The notes: generated by a model not told the origin, from the sequence alone. Positions 47,133-60,036 are shown, counted from the stretch's first letter. The stretch is DNA of 64,000 bases from Membranipora membranacea (GCA_914767715.1 OU612066.1:34138283-34202282), one strand, 5' to 3'. Program-made: numbers and translations.

Positions 47133-50100
47133 CTAGCGCTTTGTAGAGCTCATATTATCACCACTTTGAAATGGTTGCTCTATTCGCTTTGTTTGAGGGG
47201 AGAGGGGAGGAGTGGGAAGACCAATATTGTCATTTTCACTAAAAGCCAGAACTGAGGCCATGATATCTCCTCTGGTAGGTTTGAGTACTCTTTGTTGTTC
47301 AGATACAGGGTTAAGAGGTAGAAGTTCTTGAGACGGTTTACACTCTGATTTCTCCCATAGAGGAGGGAGTCGTTTCATCTCTTCTTCGGTCAAAGGTACA
47401 AATATCTGTTTGATGATGTGTTCTGGCAGTGGAACCAAGTTGAATGTCTCTTTGGTCCAGTTCATCTGCAGAAAAGAATTGGAAATAGTTAGGCACTGTT
47501 CAAGTCCAATCATTTGTGCTAACAATTCGAACAACCCTTCCCTCCTAATACTTGTCTGCAAATGGCGTCCACTTGTTTTATGTTGAATATCAGTATATCC
47601 ATGCCATACATCAAGTTGACCACCCCTCGACCCAACTGAGCAATAGATTATTGTTTAATGATAAAAAAGTCTCTGCAACTAAAAAGATGTTCAAAGCACA
47701 TTATAGATGGCTATAGCTTGTCTTCACAAGCTTTGCTCAGTCCCCCCTCCAGACCAAGCTTGCCAAGACAGGCTAAGTATACTGTAGGTGTGAAATTAAT
47801 TATTTTGCGATAAATAACCAAATAGTAATGTTGGGCTAATGTTGAATTTTCCTACTAAATATGAAAACTAACCTTCTCATTGACAAAGTGTTTGATGTAA
47901 TTTTCATTGGCGGTGAGAGGCCATTGTGGGAACTTGTTACATGTCCAGGCATCAAATCTGACAATTAGAGCCTCTTGTAGTTCTGTCTGGTCGATGTATT
48001 CACCAAAGCTGTGATACTCTATGTATGGATGTAGGAATGAGGCACATCTATTACTAGAGAAATCCGGAGCGTGCACATTGTCTACTGGCTTAGCTGTGGC
48101 TCCAAACCTGTAATATCATATAGACTCATGGAAGATCAAACACTTACACCTGATAAATGAGCTATTTAGTCATTTTCAGCACTGGTAGTAGAGATTTGGC
48201 CTAAATATTTCAGCCTATTCCAACAGAAAATCAAGTGTGTGACAAGCGGCCTTACTAAAAAATGGCATTGGGACTGTTGAAGTAGAGCTAAGAACCAGTT
48301 TAATAGCACACCGCATAAACGTTATAATCAAGATAAGAATCCGCTACTCACTTGTCAAAACCATATGAGAGGTGGAAGATGAATACATGTTTGGCGTTTC
48401 TGAACTCTTTTCTCTTCATCACATAGTTTCTGGGTAGATCTGTGTAGTAAGTAGTTTTGCCTTCATCATCACAGACCATGATGTCACACATAAATCCATT
48501 CATCTGATACAGAGAGTCACTGATTGATGAGCGACCTACAAAGATATTCAGTGCTTTAAAGTTTACGCTAGATTTCCTGGGACAATGTCAATCAGAGTCA
48601 CTGATATTTGGCCAAAATGATTTTCAGGTTTCAAAATCTCAGTATAACAATTGAATGTTGAAAACTCACCAATTATCTTATCAGCAATAGCTTGGAGTTG
48701 TCTGTCTGCGATTGTTTGATGTGGTAGAGGAGTAGAGAAGAGCCTATTCTCTAGTATATTGTGTAGGGTTCTGATGTTGTATCTGAATCCATGAATGAAA
48801 CCGGAAGCTGATTGCCTGTCTTTGACGGCCATCGCTGCTCCGATATAGAACAGGTTCTCTGTGTCTGTCTCCCAGCAGTCACTCAGTGAAGGATATCTAT
48901 CATTCCTCATAGTCTCTACAAATGTGACACCCAAGGATATAACGATGACATCGATGGCTTTTGTGACAGAACAGTTCTGTAAGTTCTTTATCCCTGCAAT
49001 GCTGTTTATGTTTATAAATTGGATGTCTGCCAGGTTTAACAGAAATCTTGTTCCAGAATGGCCATGAATAGATTGATCACAACTTGGAAGGGCGGACGTT
49101 ATGTCAAAATACATGTTGGCGCTGAGTAAGTCCTCAACACCTATTTTGATATTCAATACTTTTATCACATCCTGGCTTGAAAGACAGGTCAGGATATGGA
49201 AGTGCTTATTTACGAGCTCTTACCTATTCTGATGGTGTCATCAAAGATTTCAGGCTTCACATATTTCCATCCCATACAGCTGATGACATGATCATACTCC
49301 ATATCAAAGTAGAGATAGCCAGGAACATCCCAGTGTGTGTTCAGATCTCTGAAAGTTACCACAAACTTTCCAGCTTCGTTCTTCACAATTTTCACGACAT
49401 GACTACCAATAGTAGAGTGTAGAGACTTCAGATGGTACATGTCAATGATGTTGTTATTCACAGCTCTCAAATCACCTGCAATACAAAACAAACCTTAATG
49501 TAAGAATAGCGCAATAAATCAAAATTTACTTCAGCAAAGCCACAAGTAGTAAAATTTTGAATACATAATCTGTTTTACCTCAGTAGTTGTACAGTTACGC
49601 AGCTATGCTTTGATGATCATAAGATAATAAAGAGATAATGTATGTAAGTAAGAGATAAAATTACCGCTAAATGGTGTCAAAAATGTAGAAGGGTTCAACC
49701 AAACCTATTGTTTTCATTCTGATAACATACAGTGGTACCTTTACGTGAGTAATACTACACATGTTTTTATTGATTTAATGTTCTGTTCCAGCAGATTACA
49801 ATCTGTTTCTTGGATACCAGCACATTGCATAGTCAACAATGAAGAGACCAAGACATTTTTATAGACATTGTGTGGTAATGGTTAAAGATTGCCGAAAATG
49901 ATATAATTTTCATATTATACTGGGTATTATTCTTTTGTATAATGATGGATAGGCCTGGTGTGGAACTCAAATGTTCAGCAGCGAGGGAGGCAAGTGATTC
50001 AGGCCTTAATTATTCAAAATAAGTAAAAAATGGGAGAATTATCTTCGTATATATTCTTCTTTTGATTGCTCCTGCAAATCACATAACTTCTTATGACCTA

Positions 50101-52294
50101 ACGTCATTTAAGTTTTTTGAAGATATGGCGGTTGCGAAAAAAGTTAGGATGGTAAAATAACTCTAATAATTGCATTCCATATGCAGTTCATTATAAAATT
50201 GCACTGGCAGATAAAACACTGATCAAATTTAGAATAAAACCAAGTTATACTCTTACCAACATAATGAGTATCCCAGGCGAACTGTATTCTCTTGTTGAAG
50301 GCAATGTGAACTATGGCAGCTGCTCCTGAAAGATTATCTCCGACTTCAAAAGCCGAGTTACCTCCTCCGACTATAAGCACCATCTTATTCTTGTATATCT
50401 CCTTATCTAGGCTGTGTTTACTGTATGTGTCCGCCATCTCCAAACCTGACCGAAAAATTATCAGGTTAATTTATTAAATTGGTGATCACAGCAAATATGG
50501 TGACAATATTCATGATTAATCAAAAAGCTGTAGCCAGCTGTAGCCAATTATCAAGGAGCAAGGCTACAACTTTACATTCCGATATGCTTTCATCTATAAG
50601 TCTTCATTGCTGCACAGGTGAATTCAAGTTTTGTTGTGATTTTGTAATTTGAATTCCTTAAATTGTCTTAAAAGTTAGAGATATGTAATGGAATGTTTGA
50701 GGTTGGCGATCAGTTATTAAATTATCATATTTGGACAGTCAATGTTCCTCAATTGATTGCCATTACGCAGGTCATAAATTTTATTTTTGCTTTCGAGAAA
50801 TGTCTTTGAGGTTTTTACACTGACGGGTTTCAGTTATTTAAATAGCAGCTGTGCTGTATAGAAAGCAGTCATTCTCCAGAATTAATTTTAACATAGAATT
50901 GTGCATAGCTGTGACTTTTCTGATTGTTATAATTGTGAAGACTCACAACAGGGAATGTTACCAACTAGATTCGGCAGCCTGGAGGATGTCAAAGTTTTAG
51001 GCGCTTTGTTGGTTGGTTATAGCCAGAACCATAAAATTTTAGCTGTCCATTGTACAATTTTATAAATAACCATTGACTTCAAAGATGAGTTATGGCAAGA
51101 ATTTTTGGCCATAGTTGAATTATTATGTTATGTTTCCAAAAGATTTCGTAAAAGTGAACCTTGCAGGCGCCTCATCAAAGGGAGGAGAGACAGCCTGATG
51201 CCAAAAATAAAGGTGGAAAGACATTTTTGACACAGCCGGAATTCATAATGGTTCTACAAGTCCATTGATCTCAGGATGTTTAAAAATTTACATTTGACAA
51301 CTACGTATGTTTACAACATTTTTTCCTCTATGATCTACAGCAACCAAGAGGAATTAAATAGTATTTCATACACATTATCGATGATAGGATTAAACCATCC
51401 GAACATGAAAACTCCAATTTGACTGTGGTCAGAGAGAATTAATGTATACAAGACGTACTAGCTGTCGCAAGCAAAGAACTCCAGCCTCAATGGTTTTACA
51501 ATCGGATGAAGTGAAGAAGATCTCACCTTGAATATTTTCTGGTATGTTCTCTTTCACAGCTCCTGTAGCCATCAGAACACATTGCGCTGTACAGGAAGCC
51601 ACATTACTGCCATCTTGGTTAGCTTTTGAAGTTTCAATATTGAATATACTGTTAGTTTTGCTGATTTTGGTAACTCTGGTGTTGTATTTGATATTGAGCT
51701 GGAATCTCTCAGCAAAGTCATTGAGGTATTTGTAGAGGTCTGACGATTTGGGGTACAAATCATCAGAATATTCTGTGAATCTCATCTGTCGATCATCAGA
51801 GAGAAGAGAATTCCAGTCGTGCCTCAGATTAAACTCATCTTCAGTGAATAAATTGTGTTTCTTGTTCAGTGATATCAGTTTGTTATGTCGGGGATGCTGA
51901 GAGAAGAATGATGCTGCCTTATCTGCTGCCTCAAAGACAACATAGCGTCGGGAGGACTTCTGTAGAAAGTAAGCCATCTGTAATCCTGCAGGTCCTGCTC
52001 CCACTATTACATAATCATACTCATTTGTGCTGTCCATACTGCTAGATGGCTGATGATCTGAAGAATGAAAAACAAAACATGTATGTTATCAGAGTAGCGA
52101 TAATTGATGAGATACTTTGGGTAAGTGATTTGATGAATTGGGGTCAAGAATAATGATCATTACAAAATAAGAACTGAACTGCAATTGTTACTCATCTTAA
52201 TGCGCTGATAAAAGAGACTTAGATATATGTATGAATAAATATCATATACATTTTGCTTACCATTGGATGGAATCTCTGATAGTTGAGGTGCCAT
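47133..52294 (-). CDS. FOXRED2-like: FOXRED2-like FAD/NADPH oxidoreductase, gene D
   Basis: Complete eight-exon gene on the minus strand: 52261-52294, 51527-52057, 50257-50445, 49224-49475, 48670-48915, 48352-48535, 47874-48108 and 47133-47465. They give 2004 nt, or 667 aa plus stop, all in frame. Same motifs as gene B (GAGPAG, ATG, GGGNSA, SASGFIHGFRY) and the same tail peptide LPTPPLSP at 640-647. The encoded start (MAPQLSEIPSN) and the TATA-like box are shared with B, so D is B's positional counterpart. Yet in exon 5 (GAAMAVK, ENRLFS) and part of exon 2 (NDFAERFQLNIKYNTRVTK) D matches C rather than B, suggesting sequence exchange with its convergent neighbour. No signal peptide or ER-retention tail. 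Probably functional; substrate unknown. Confidence 0.88.
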
Positions 52295-52381
52295 ATCACT
52301 CACAGGGTTCAAGTCTTAATTGAAGAGCTGCAAATATGGAGAGTTAAACCAAGAATGTTGTTTTCAAAAGAGAGGATAGAC

Positions 52382-52391
52382 CCTTTATAAG
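52382..52391 (-). promoter_or_regulatory. TATA-like box of gene D
   Basis: CTTATAAAGG on the minus strand, 88-97 nt before the gene D start codon. It is identical in sequence and spacing to the box upstream of gene B. Confidence 0.55.
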
Positions 52392-55300
52392 ATACCTGTA
52401 ACCAATCAGCATTCAATATAGAACTTTTAGGCTATTTCATTGGCCTGTCCGAATCGATGGTAAGGATCCATGTTATTATTATGAAACAAGCTGAATAAAT
52501 GATGATGTTCCTTGTTTGGTTTGATGGATGTTCACCGCAGAAATTTAATAAACACATCTGATATTCTTCTAATGATGGATTACATTGGCTGTTTTCTAGG
52601 TGATGGCTTAATTTCACTTTGTTTCATTTGTTGTTCCTCAGAGCAGTAGATACATTTCTTGGACCGCACACCATGTAAATTCAGACGCAGTTGTTGAAGT
52701 CTCCTAATTATATGAAATTTTAACAGCCAGGGGCTTAAACACTGCTGCTTAGTAAATTGACCAATGTGAATCCGCAACGTGAAACACTGGCAGGATATGC
52801 TACAGGAGCAACTCTTTTTTTAAGCCCTTGCCTTGTAAGCTGTAGCTAAGAAGGTCTCCAGCCGGTGGCAAGAGATTTGGGGCAAGAGTCCGGGGGGGGG
52901 GGGGTGTGGGGGGGGGGGGAGGTGGCAAGACCACAACATTGTATGCCATTTGTGGTGTTTTAGGTAAAATTGTACAGGATGAGTAAGGTACAGATTGTTT
53001 GTTAGAATGATCTGACTTTGATTCGGGAGACATAGGGGAACAACACTGTATTGGTCACATCAGCACTAACTTTCAAATGGTTTGTACTAGTTAACATAAG
53101 TTCCTCTTGAGAATTTTTGACTAACCAAACTTTATTTATGTGCTGGGAGGAGCTGAGGTTTACTCTAATCACTCCCTTCCTCTGTTTATTGTCTACAGGA
53201 TTCATTTTGATAATCTGGTAATAAGCGAATATTTGGTGGTAGCCGGTAACCACTCAGCAGTCAGACGTACATAAGGGTTTTTGGTTCCTGGCGGAAAAGT
53301 TTCTCCGGAGTTGTAACCAAAGTTTGACAAAACGATTTTGAGTAAACACCCCAAGGAGTATCTGGTATGGATTATATGCATGATAAAACTATTAAGTACC
53401 ACCAAATAGAATTTTATATATTTAAATCCCAGCCAAACCCTTGAATTAATTACGTAAGCTAGGTTTCATTAAACCGATTTACAGATTATATGACATAAGT
53501 TTCGATTACCGCAAGAATTATAAAGTATTGCCGGGAGAGTTTTGGTTAATTCTGGTAAAGTACTTGAAACATACCAACTGAATACGTAAGACGATTTTGA
53601 CAGTGCACAAGAGGTAACACCTGCTCTTTCATGATTGATTCATGATTGAGTACCACCTGCTAACAAATACTCTTAACACACACCAGCTCAAGGGGAGGGA
53701 GAAAATAGTCTTAGTACCATCGTCAGGTCTGCCAATCCATGTCAGCTGTGATTGGAAGTTTTAACGCATACCTGGGTAGGTCAATATTCTATCGATAGCA
53801 TAAACAGGTATTATAAACAAGCGATGGTAAGGTAACAGATGTCTGAAAACAAGTGTTAATTTGTTATTAAATATTTACCATCATCAACAATCTTGTCTTG
53901 TGAACGGGAAATAAAGGATCAGCTTATTATTATGCCATCATCTCAGGTAGGTGTGGCCAAGGCAATTGAGGAAAAAACCTAATCAAATAATATTCTATAG
54001 GTAGTTGCATAATTTGGTTTGATTCATTGGGAAATATAGAAATGATATTATCTACCATAGAGGCGTAACATATTCCCTGAAGGAAGACTTTATCAGATTT
54101 GAATTGGCAAAATATTATGGCTAGCTAACCTTCATACAACCTCATCATTAATCCTAGCAATTGTGAAAATTAGTGCTAGCTAAAATTAAGTCTACCCAAT
54201 GTAGTGAAATTATACTCTATAGCTTATACTTACCCCTCTAGGATATGGAGTTATAAAGCAGCAGATGATGGATGGAAATTTTCTTCTCCATTCAATTCAT
54301 AAGAAACCACAAATTTTTTATAAACCATGACAGGCCACAACGTATTGTCTTTAAACAATAACCCTTACCAACTTCATCTATAAGATTAACCCAACAACCC
54401 TAATTTATACAATTATCCTCACCACCTACATTTACTTTTACCCCTTTATCCTAATGCCATACACCAACTCTCACTAGCTGTCACCAGTTTGTGGGATAAA
54501 AGATATTATTTGAAATAGAAACCTTAGTCTCTGTTGTTGTGTAACCATAACAATGTCATAGTTTGCTTATCCCTGATTAGTACATTCCTGTGTCGACCAA
54601 CCGAAATGCTGGAATCTTTATTTTGTGTATCAGCAGGAGTCGACCAGGATCTGTCTGTGTGTAAACAGGATGACAGATGATTGTCATTCATCATATAAAT
54701 CACTAACCTCTATATACCTGAAGCATGAAGGCATCATTGGTTGTTTTAGTTTGACCATCTGCAGATTTCCTCTGGCTTACACTTGACATCGGGTGTTCAT
54801 TGAGACATATTTCATTTTAAAAAATGAGTGAATGTAATATGACTGGCCGTAATTTAATGTAGAATGTCATTTGCCATTGATGAATCAATCTGTAAACAAA
54901 CTGTTTAGGATTGATTTATTTGCAAACAGACTATCAGTATGCAAGAGTTTACAACTCGACAGGAATCCTGAAACGAGAACCCCTCGGTATCCGTCCCTAG
55001 AGCTTGAAAAGAAACCATATTTTACAAAAGTTACTAGTCCGGATACAAGATTTATGCTTCCTTGTAAAATAAGAAAATAGCAAACATTGCTAGGATGGTG
55101 GCAAATGATGTGATACAAATCTTTGAGTAGTTAGGAAAATTATCATTACTCGGCTACACCATGGTTTTATGCTCATCAAGCACATTATCTAGTCATCATC
55201 AAGACATGAACTAAGTGGATGGGCTAATTGCCGAATGGCTTTATATGGGGCTCCCTGCGCACAAAGCTGTCTTCAATTTCTTCAGAGAAAATAGACCAAT

Positions 55301-56800
55301 CTTCAATTTTAAAACTCCAATCTTCAGACTTAATTCTTCAAAAGAACTGGACCGTGGTGTTATCTACTCATTTCTGCTTAGAATGACCCATGTGCTTGAG
55401 TTTTGGTTTTGTTTTGATAGGCTAACGAGTTTAAGTTTTTTATTGCTTTGACTTGTTTCTCCAAAACACCTAATTGAATTGTTTGACTGAATTCCAGTCT
55501 AAAATCTTTTATTGATTTTTCATTTAAACTGACTAAATCTTTTCTTCAACTTTAAAACACTCAATCTTCAATCTTCAATAAAATAGCAGAGAGCCCCTTA
55601 TATTTTAGCAGTATATTCTGTGGGAATTAGAATCAATTGGAATCAATGACCCAACATAACTATTGCTGTAGAAATCAAAGAAAGGTGAAAAAGTTCCTTC
55701 CTGAAGATTTTTAATAACCCTAAACACGATTTACACTCTTTTATACCTGAGAGGCAGTCTTTGAATCAGAGACATTCCGCTCGCTGCAAGGATTCTTTTA
55801 TTACCAGAGCTAGGACCACCAAGTGCGAAAATACATCATTCAATTTTTCAGTTCAAAATTTTATCTGGGAGCATTTTTAAGCCAATCGTATTATATAAAT
55901 GTTTTTCAACATTTCTTACGGTGGAAAATCAACTTATAATCTATCTAGCTGCATACAGTAGCACACACAGGTATGCTTCAAGTTTCCTAAACATATTTGT
56001 TTTCATCAACGCAGCTTGTTACTAATTGAGAGATCAAACTTTCCGGATAGAGAATCAGGAATGTAAATAAGTTTCACCTGCGGTCACCCTCGGGTTACTC
56101 AGGGCCAAATTCGGGATAATCCGAAAATTATGTTTTTTTTTATGATTTGCGTAGCATGATTTAGAGTTCAACAACATAAGCGTAATGTACAAATATGGAC
56201 AATAAATGACAAATTACATATTTTTGGGAGTTTTAGATGAATTTCATCAATGCTAGGATTATAATCTTTCTGACAGGATAGTTATGATGACGCACTGCAG
56301 CATTAGAAATAAAACAATCAGAATATTTATCTGAGTTGTTAAGGCTTACCCTTATTCATGAGGTTAGTATGCCAAACCCTAATGGCTGATCCTTACACAA
56401 TAGACTCATTATGGCCAACTCTAGGCGGATCACTAACTGAACTCTGCTATCAGCTGATTCGAATTTTTTTTGCCAGAAGCTTACCGTTTTGAAATACAAC
56501 TCTTCTGCGGCGACAGTATTAATATAAGAAGCTTTTTCTCCATGGGCTATGTGACATAAGTTAAAGCTTGGTTGAAGTAAAACTGTTATAAATACATGCA
56601 TCAACCAAAGGAAGCAATCATTGATAATATCTCGTTATTAAATTGACTTAACTACAGCTGATCCACACATACTGATAGAGCAGAAAACTTCTATCTACAG
56701 ACACAACTAACGCCTATGGTGTTTGGTCAGCTTTACTCATATAATAGTTATTCTATATCCATTTCTGAAAATTATTCATTAATTACCCTGAAGCCTCCTA
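52392..56800. other. Duplicated flank of unit 2, no gene seen
   Basis: Counterpart of 13,661-18,350. It lacks the two MITEs found there and has its own changes, such as a G-rich tract at 52,892 and short local differences near 55,215-55,600. No conserved open frame. Similarity to unit 1 ends at about 56,800. Confidence 0.6.
52892..52919 (+). repeat. G-tract, possible quadruplex
   Basis: Thirteen G, then TGT, then twelve G. The sister locus in unit 1 lacks it. It can form a G-quadruplex in principle and is a likely sequencing and assembly weak point. Confidence 0.6.
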
Positions 56801-58171
56801 CACCGGGGATTTCATGCTTTGCTTTACAACGGGTCGATGGTTTTTGTTAAGTTATCTCTTGGTATATAAAAAATCATAACCAAGAATCATTACCTAGGGG
56901 GTGTTTTTACTATTGTCAATCACTTTGTAAACAAACGCTTAAGATTAATTAATTATCAGATCCCAAAATACAGTACCAAGCCTAATCAATCAAAGTTGCT
57001 TAATTTAGAGCTGACATGAGGAGAAAATTTGACAAATAGATACCATTAGCTCTAGCTGTCAGATTGATGTAACCTAATAGATTTACCAATTTATTAGTAT
57101 GTGTCTTTGTGTTGTCTTTTGTATGGCTGTAAGAACTTCAGGAATGGTTATCACCAAAACAAAACTGACGCTAGATTCCGATGGAGGATGCCCTCGGTTT
57201 GGTTGATTTTATTCCTCCAAACTTGGTTGTCAACAACCTTGTATCTATCCACATCGCCGGAGCATCATTGGGTGAGTATATTTTAAGTTTTATTCCTGGA
57301 GTTATGCCTCTATGTGTAAAGGGGAAACAACTCCCTATTAACCAAGGCATGATTACCATCAGGTGGCGGGTTGCCAATATAATGAAACATTTTTGTGAAT
57401 TCTGTTATAAACTTCAGTATCAATTATACAGGTAATATCAATGCATATTATGACATCATACACATGCAAGCCATCCTAATAACAGGTATTCTCAAGCACT
57501 CCCATGATGCTTTGGTGGGTTTGAGAGTTGGTTGTCTGCCATCCATACCATCCGACTTATCAAGATAGTTGTTCTCTAAAATCATTTTGCATTCCTTCTT
57601 TGTTCTGTATATTTTCCACCCACGCTCACATTTCGAACCGTCTGGCACACAACAATTCATTGACAATCCAGGATTGTTATAACCATAGATAGAAAAAATA
57701 TAACAGGTAAACCGGTGTCATGATTTGGTCTCTAATCTTCCCCCACGTTTCCAGCTTGACCTTGGGGGCATGTTCCATATAAACTTGTTGCGAGGGATGG
57801 GTTGCCCATTATGATGGCGTGACATAATGCTTGGGACTCCTGTGCTATCCTGGGTTTAACTCTACAATTTCAACTGTCTTTCCATCCGCCAAACCAGATG
57901 CTATCTAGCCCACAACAAAGATATAACATACAGTAGTGTGCATACCACCGCTCAACACACATGTCTTCAGCTACAAGCCATGAGTCATGTGCTGTTTCAA
58001 AGCCTTCTCTAGTACAACCTCCTCTTTTTTGACCCCAGTAGTATGAAGCCACCCCTGTGTGTTGATGGGCATCTCGATCCATCATTTCTATCCCTCAGTG
58101 CGCATTTGTCAGTTTCGGTATTTTGGCCTAGTCGGTGTGTTTTCGCTGTTGCGCAGCCAAAAACCAAAGCA
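56801..58171. other. Unassigned region with weak exon-like pieces
   Basis: Two places look slightly gene-like. On the plus strand 57,175-57,270 lies between an AG and a strong GTGAGT donor and can encode DFIPPNLVVNNLVSIHIAGA. On the minus strand 57,870-58,085 and 57,448-57,666 are open frames with uneven composition. None resembles a family I can name and no neighbouring exons were found, so I assign no gene. Confidence 0.3.
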
Positions 58172-58243
58172 GGTCAAGATGGGTCTCGAACCCGTGACCT
58201 TCTGCGTGTAAAGCAGATGTGATAACCCCTACACCACTCGACC
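58172..58243 (-). tRNA. tRNA-Val(UAC)-like sequence
   Basis: Seventy-two bases fold as a tRNA. The acceptor strands GGTCGAG and CTTGACC pair at all seven positions (one G-U). The D arm contains tggtgtaggggttatcac. The anticodon stem-loop is TCTGC-TTTACAC-GCAGA with anticodon TAC. The T arm, with GGTTCGAGAC, has one mismatch. A T5 run about 9 nt downstream could end Pol III transcription. It could be a working gene or the head of an unrecognised SINE; no body or tail is evident. Confidence 0.65.
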
Positions 58244-58578
58244 TTGCTGCCATTAAAACTGATGGTGTCAGCTCGGCGGCAAGAAAGCTGTACGCAATCT
58301 GAAAACCATAACATTTGAAAGAAGAGAGATGTTGGGAAATCAGGCGGGAACATGAAACAATACCAAAAGCGGCAACTTCTTTATCACGGGAAACATCATG
58401 TTTCATGGTCAATATGGTACAACAACTTCTATGTGTCTGCGTACATAAGAATATTATTTTCTAGTGTAGCGAGAGTGTAACTCTAAATCAAGTCAATGTC
58501 TAAACTGTCCAGCAACCTTTGACATAATATATGTGACACAGTTTCACGTATCAATGAAGACAATTTTGAGCTTTCGCA

Positions 58579-58830
58579 TGATGATGATGAACTCTTTATT
58601 GATAAAATAATACACGAAAAAAAATAAAATGCCTCTTTTTGCCAGAGCCAGCCCTTAAAAGCGTTCGGGATGGCGATCGCGGCCGTAGGCGGTCGTTAAG
58701 GGGGTGGGTTGGAAGCCCACCCCCTGTCTGTGATTGTCCTCCGTACTATCTGAGATCGGAGTCTGCGGCGCTGGTCTCCATTCCTCACACGTCAGACGGC
58801 CCTAGACGCCGCAATACCAAACCTCAAGCA
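58579..58830 (-). mobile_element. 3' end of a retroelement (family not identified)
   Basis: On the minus strand the sequence ends with an AATAAA-type hexamer (complement of 58,595-58,600) and an ATC-repeat tail (58,579-58,590), as in several LINE and SINE classes. Upstream it is strikingly GC-rich and contains a 9-bp stem (58,700-58,708 with 58,716-58,724) closed by a 7-nt loop. The 5' limit is uncertain and no coding part is recognisable. Confidence 0.45.
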
Positions 58831-59049
58831 CCAGTTTGTAACTATAGGCTAATTGCTTTGCCAGTTACTCCCCAGTGGAGGTATAGCCTTGTTATAGTCT
58901 GGCCTTGGCTGTCATCTGAACTGGGTAATCAGAACATCAGTTTCCTAGCTTTTATCTCCTATAGTTGCAAACAGTAGCGTACATGATCTTACCGCTATAG
59001 CAAATGCTATGTGAAGCTGGACTCCAAAAGCTCCTAATATCTATTTAAT

Positions 59050-59070
59050 CAATGAACTACCTCTTCATTG
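59050..59070. mobile_element. 21-bp palindromic micro-element, perfect 7-bp target duplication
   Basis: Ends CAATGAA and TTCATTG around a 7-nt centre. It is flanked directly by atttaat on both sides (59,043-59,049 and 59,071-59,077). Same end type as the elements at 59,954 and 60,090. Confidence 0.7.
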
Positions 59071-59144
59071 ATTTAATACTGTCCACTACCATCGAATTAA
59101 AGTTTTGAAAAGTAAGGATGACTACCTACCACTGAGTAAAATAG

Positions 59145-59204
59145 TTCTCTGCTTGTGTATATAAAGTGATTTGATTCTCTGCTTGTGTATATAAAGGGAT
59201 TTGA
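59145..59204 (+). repeat. 30-bp tandem duplication
   Basis: Two adjacent copies of a 30-bp unit beginning ttctctgcttgtgtatataa, with one difference. Confidence 0.8.
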
Positions 59205-59249
59205 TGCGTATAATAAAGGCCAATAAAGCTATGTAGATTGAATATAATT

Positions 59250-59730
59250 GGTTCACAATGTGCCTATTATCGGGTGACAGTGGGTTTAATATTGGGTGAT
59301 TGTGCCTCATATCGGGTTATAGTGAGCCTTTTATGACGCTTGACTGAGCCTAATTTATCGCTAAGTAGGGCCTAATAAAATCGCTCAGCGGTGTATAACA
59401 TCGCTTTGTTGTGCTTATTATATCGCTGAGCTGTATGATAAATCGCTCAGATGGGCCTTATTTCTCGCTCAGATGGCCATATTTCTCGCTCATAATAGCC
59501 ATAGTTCTCGCTCAGATGGCCTTATTTCTCGCTCAGACGGGCCTTATTTATCGCTCAGCTGTGTCTAATTCATCGCTCTATCATGCCTGTTTTATCACTG
59601 AGCTGTCTAATAACTCGCTTAGCAGGGCCTAATAACTCGCTCAGCAGGCCTAAAAACTCGCTGGGCAGGTGGGATAAATCGCTGAGAAGGGCCTAATAAC
59701 TAGCTTAGCAGGACATAATAACTGAGCTTG
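59250..59730 (+). repeat. Degenerate minisatellite, unit about 20-25 bp
   Basis: Roughly twenty imperfect repeats of a unit like atcgctcagatgggccttat. The core cgctcag and the block gggcctaat recur while spacing and bases vary. Stops occur in the repeats, so it is not coding. The variation between units indicates an old array. Confidence 0.75.
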
Positions 59731-59895
59731 ACTTATAAATCTATGGATTATTGGCCACTGCAGAATGTGCTGTAAGCAGGGATGAGAAGGAGAATGCTGT
59801 GTAAAACTACCCTAGGTTGAACTATATATTAGACCATTGATGATTGGACAATCACACATACACTTACTAGGTAAGTCTTTCCTCTATAATCTAAG

Positions 59896-59912
59896 CAAGG
59901 AGTAACTCCTTG
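59896..59912. mobile_element. 17-bp palindromic micro-element
   Basis: CAAGGAGTAACTCCTTG, an inverted repeat with a single central base. The flanks are atctaag (59,889-59,895) and atctaat (59,913-59,919), 6/7 identical. The ends are the same as at 6159 and 60,528. Confidence 0.65.
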
Positions 59913-59953
59913 ATCTAATAAGGATCTAATGATATACTCACAGTCACTATGAC

Positions 59954-60029
59954 CAATGAACTAAACTAATTTTTACAAGTTTAGTTCATTGCTGAAGTTT
60001 AGTGCCATTACTAAAGGTTTAGTTCATTG
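59954..60029. mobile_element. 76-bp micro-element in the 59.9-60.2 kb nest
   Basis: Starts CAATGAACTAAAC and ends GTTTAGTTCATTG, inverted copies. It also holds an internal AGTTTAGTTCATTG, as if partly doubled. Perfect direct repeats ctatgac flank it (59,947-59,953 and 60,030-60,036). Confidence 0.7.
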
Positions 60030-60036
60030 CTATGAC

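Noticed and set aside
57448-58085. Minus-strand gene with two exons
   Set aside because: Open frames exist, but no recognisable family, no convincing splice pair and no conservation test available in the window.
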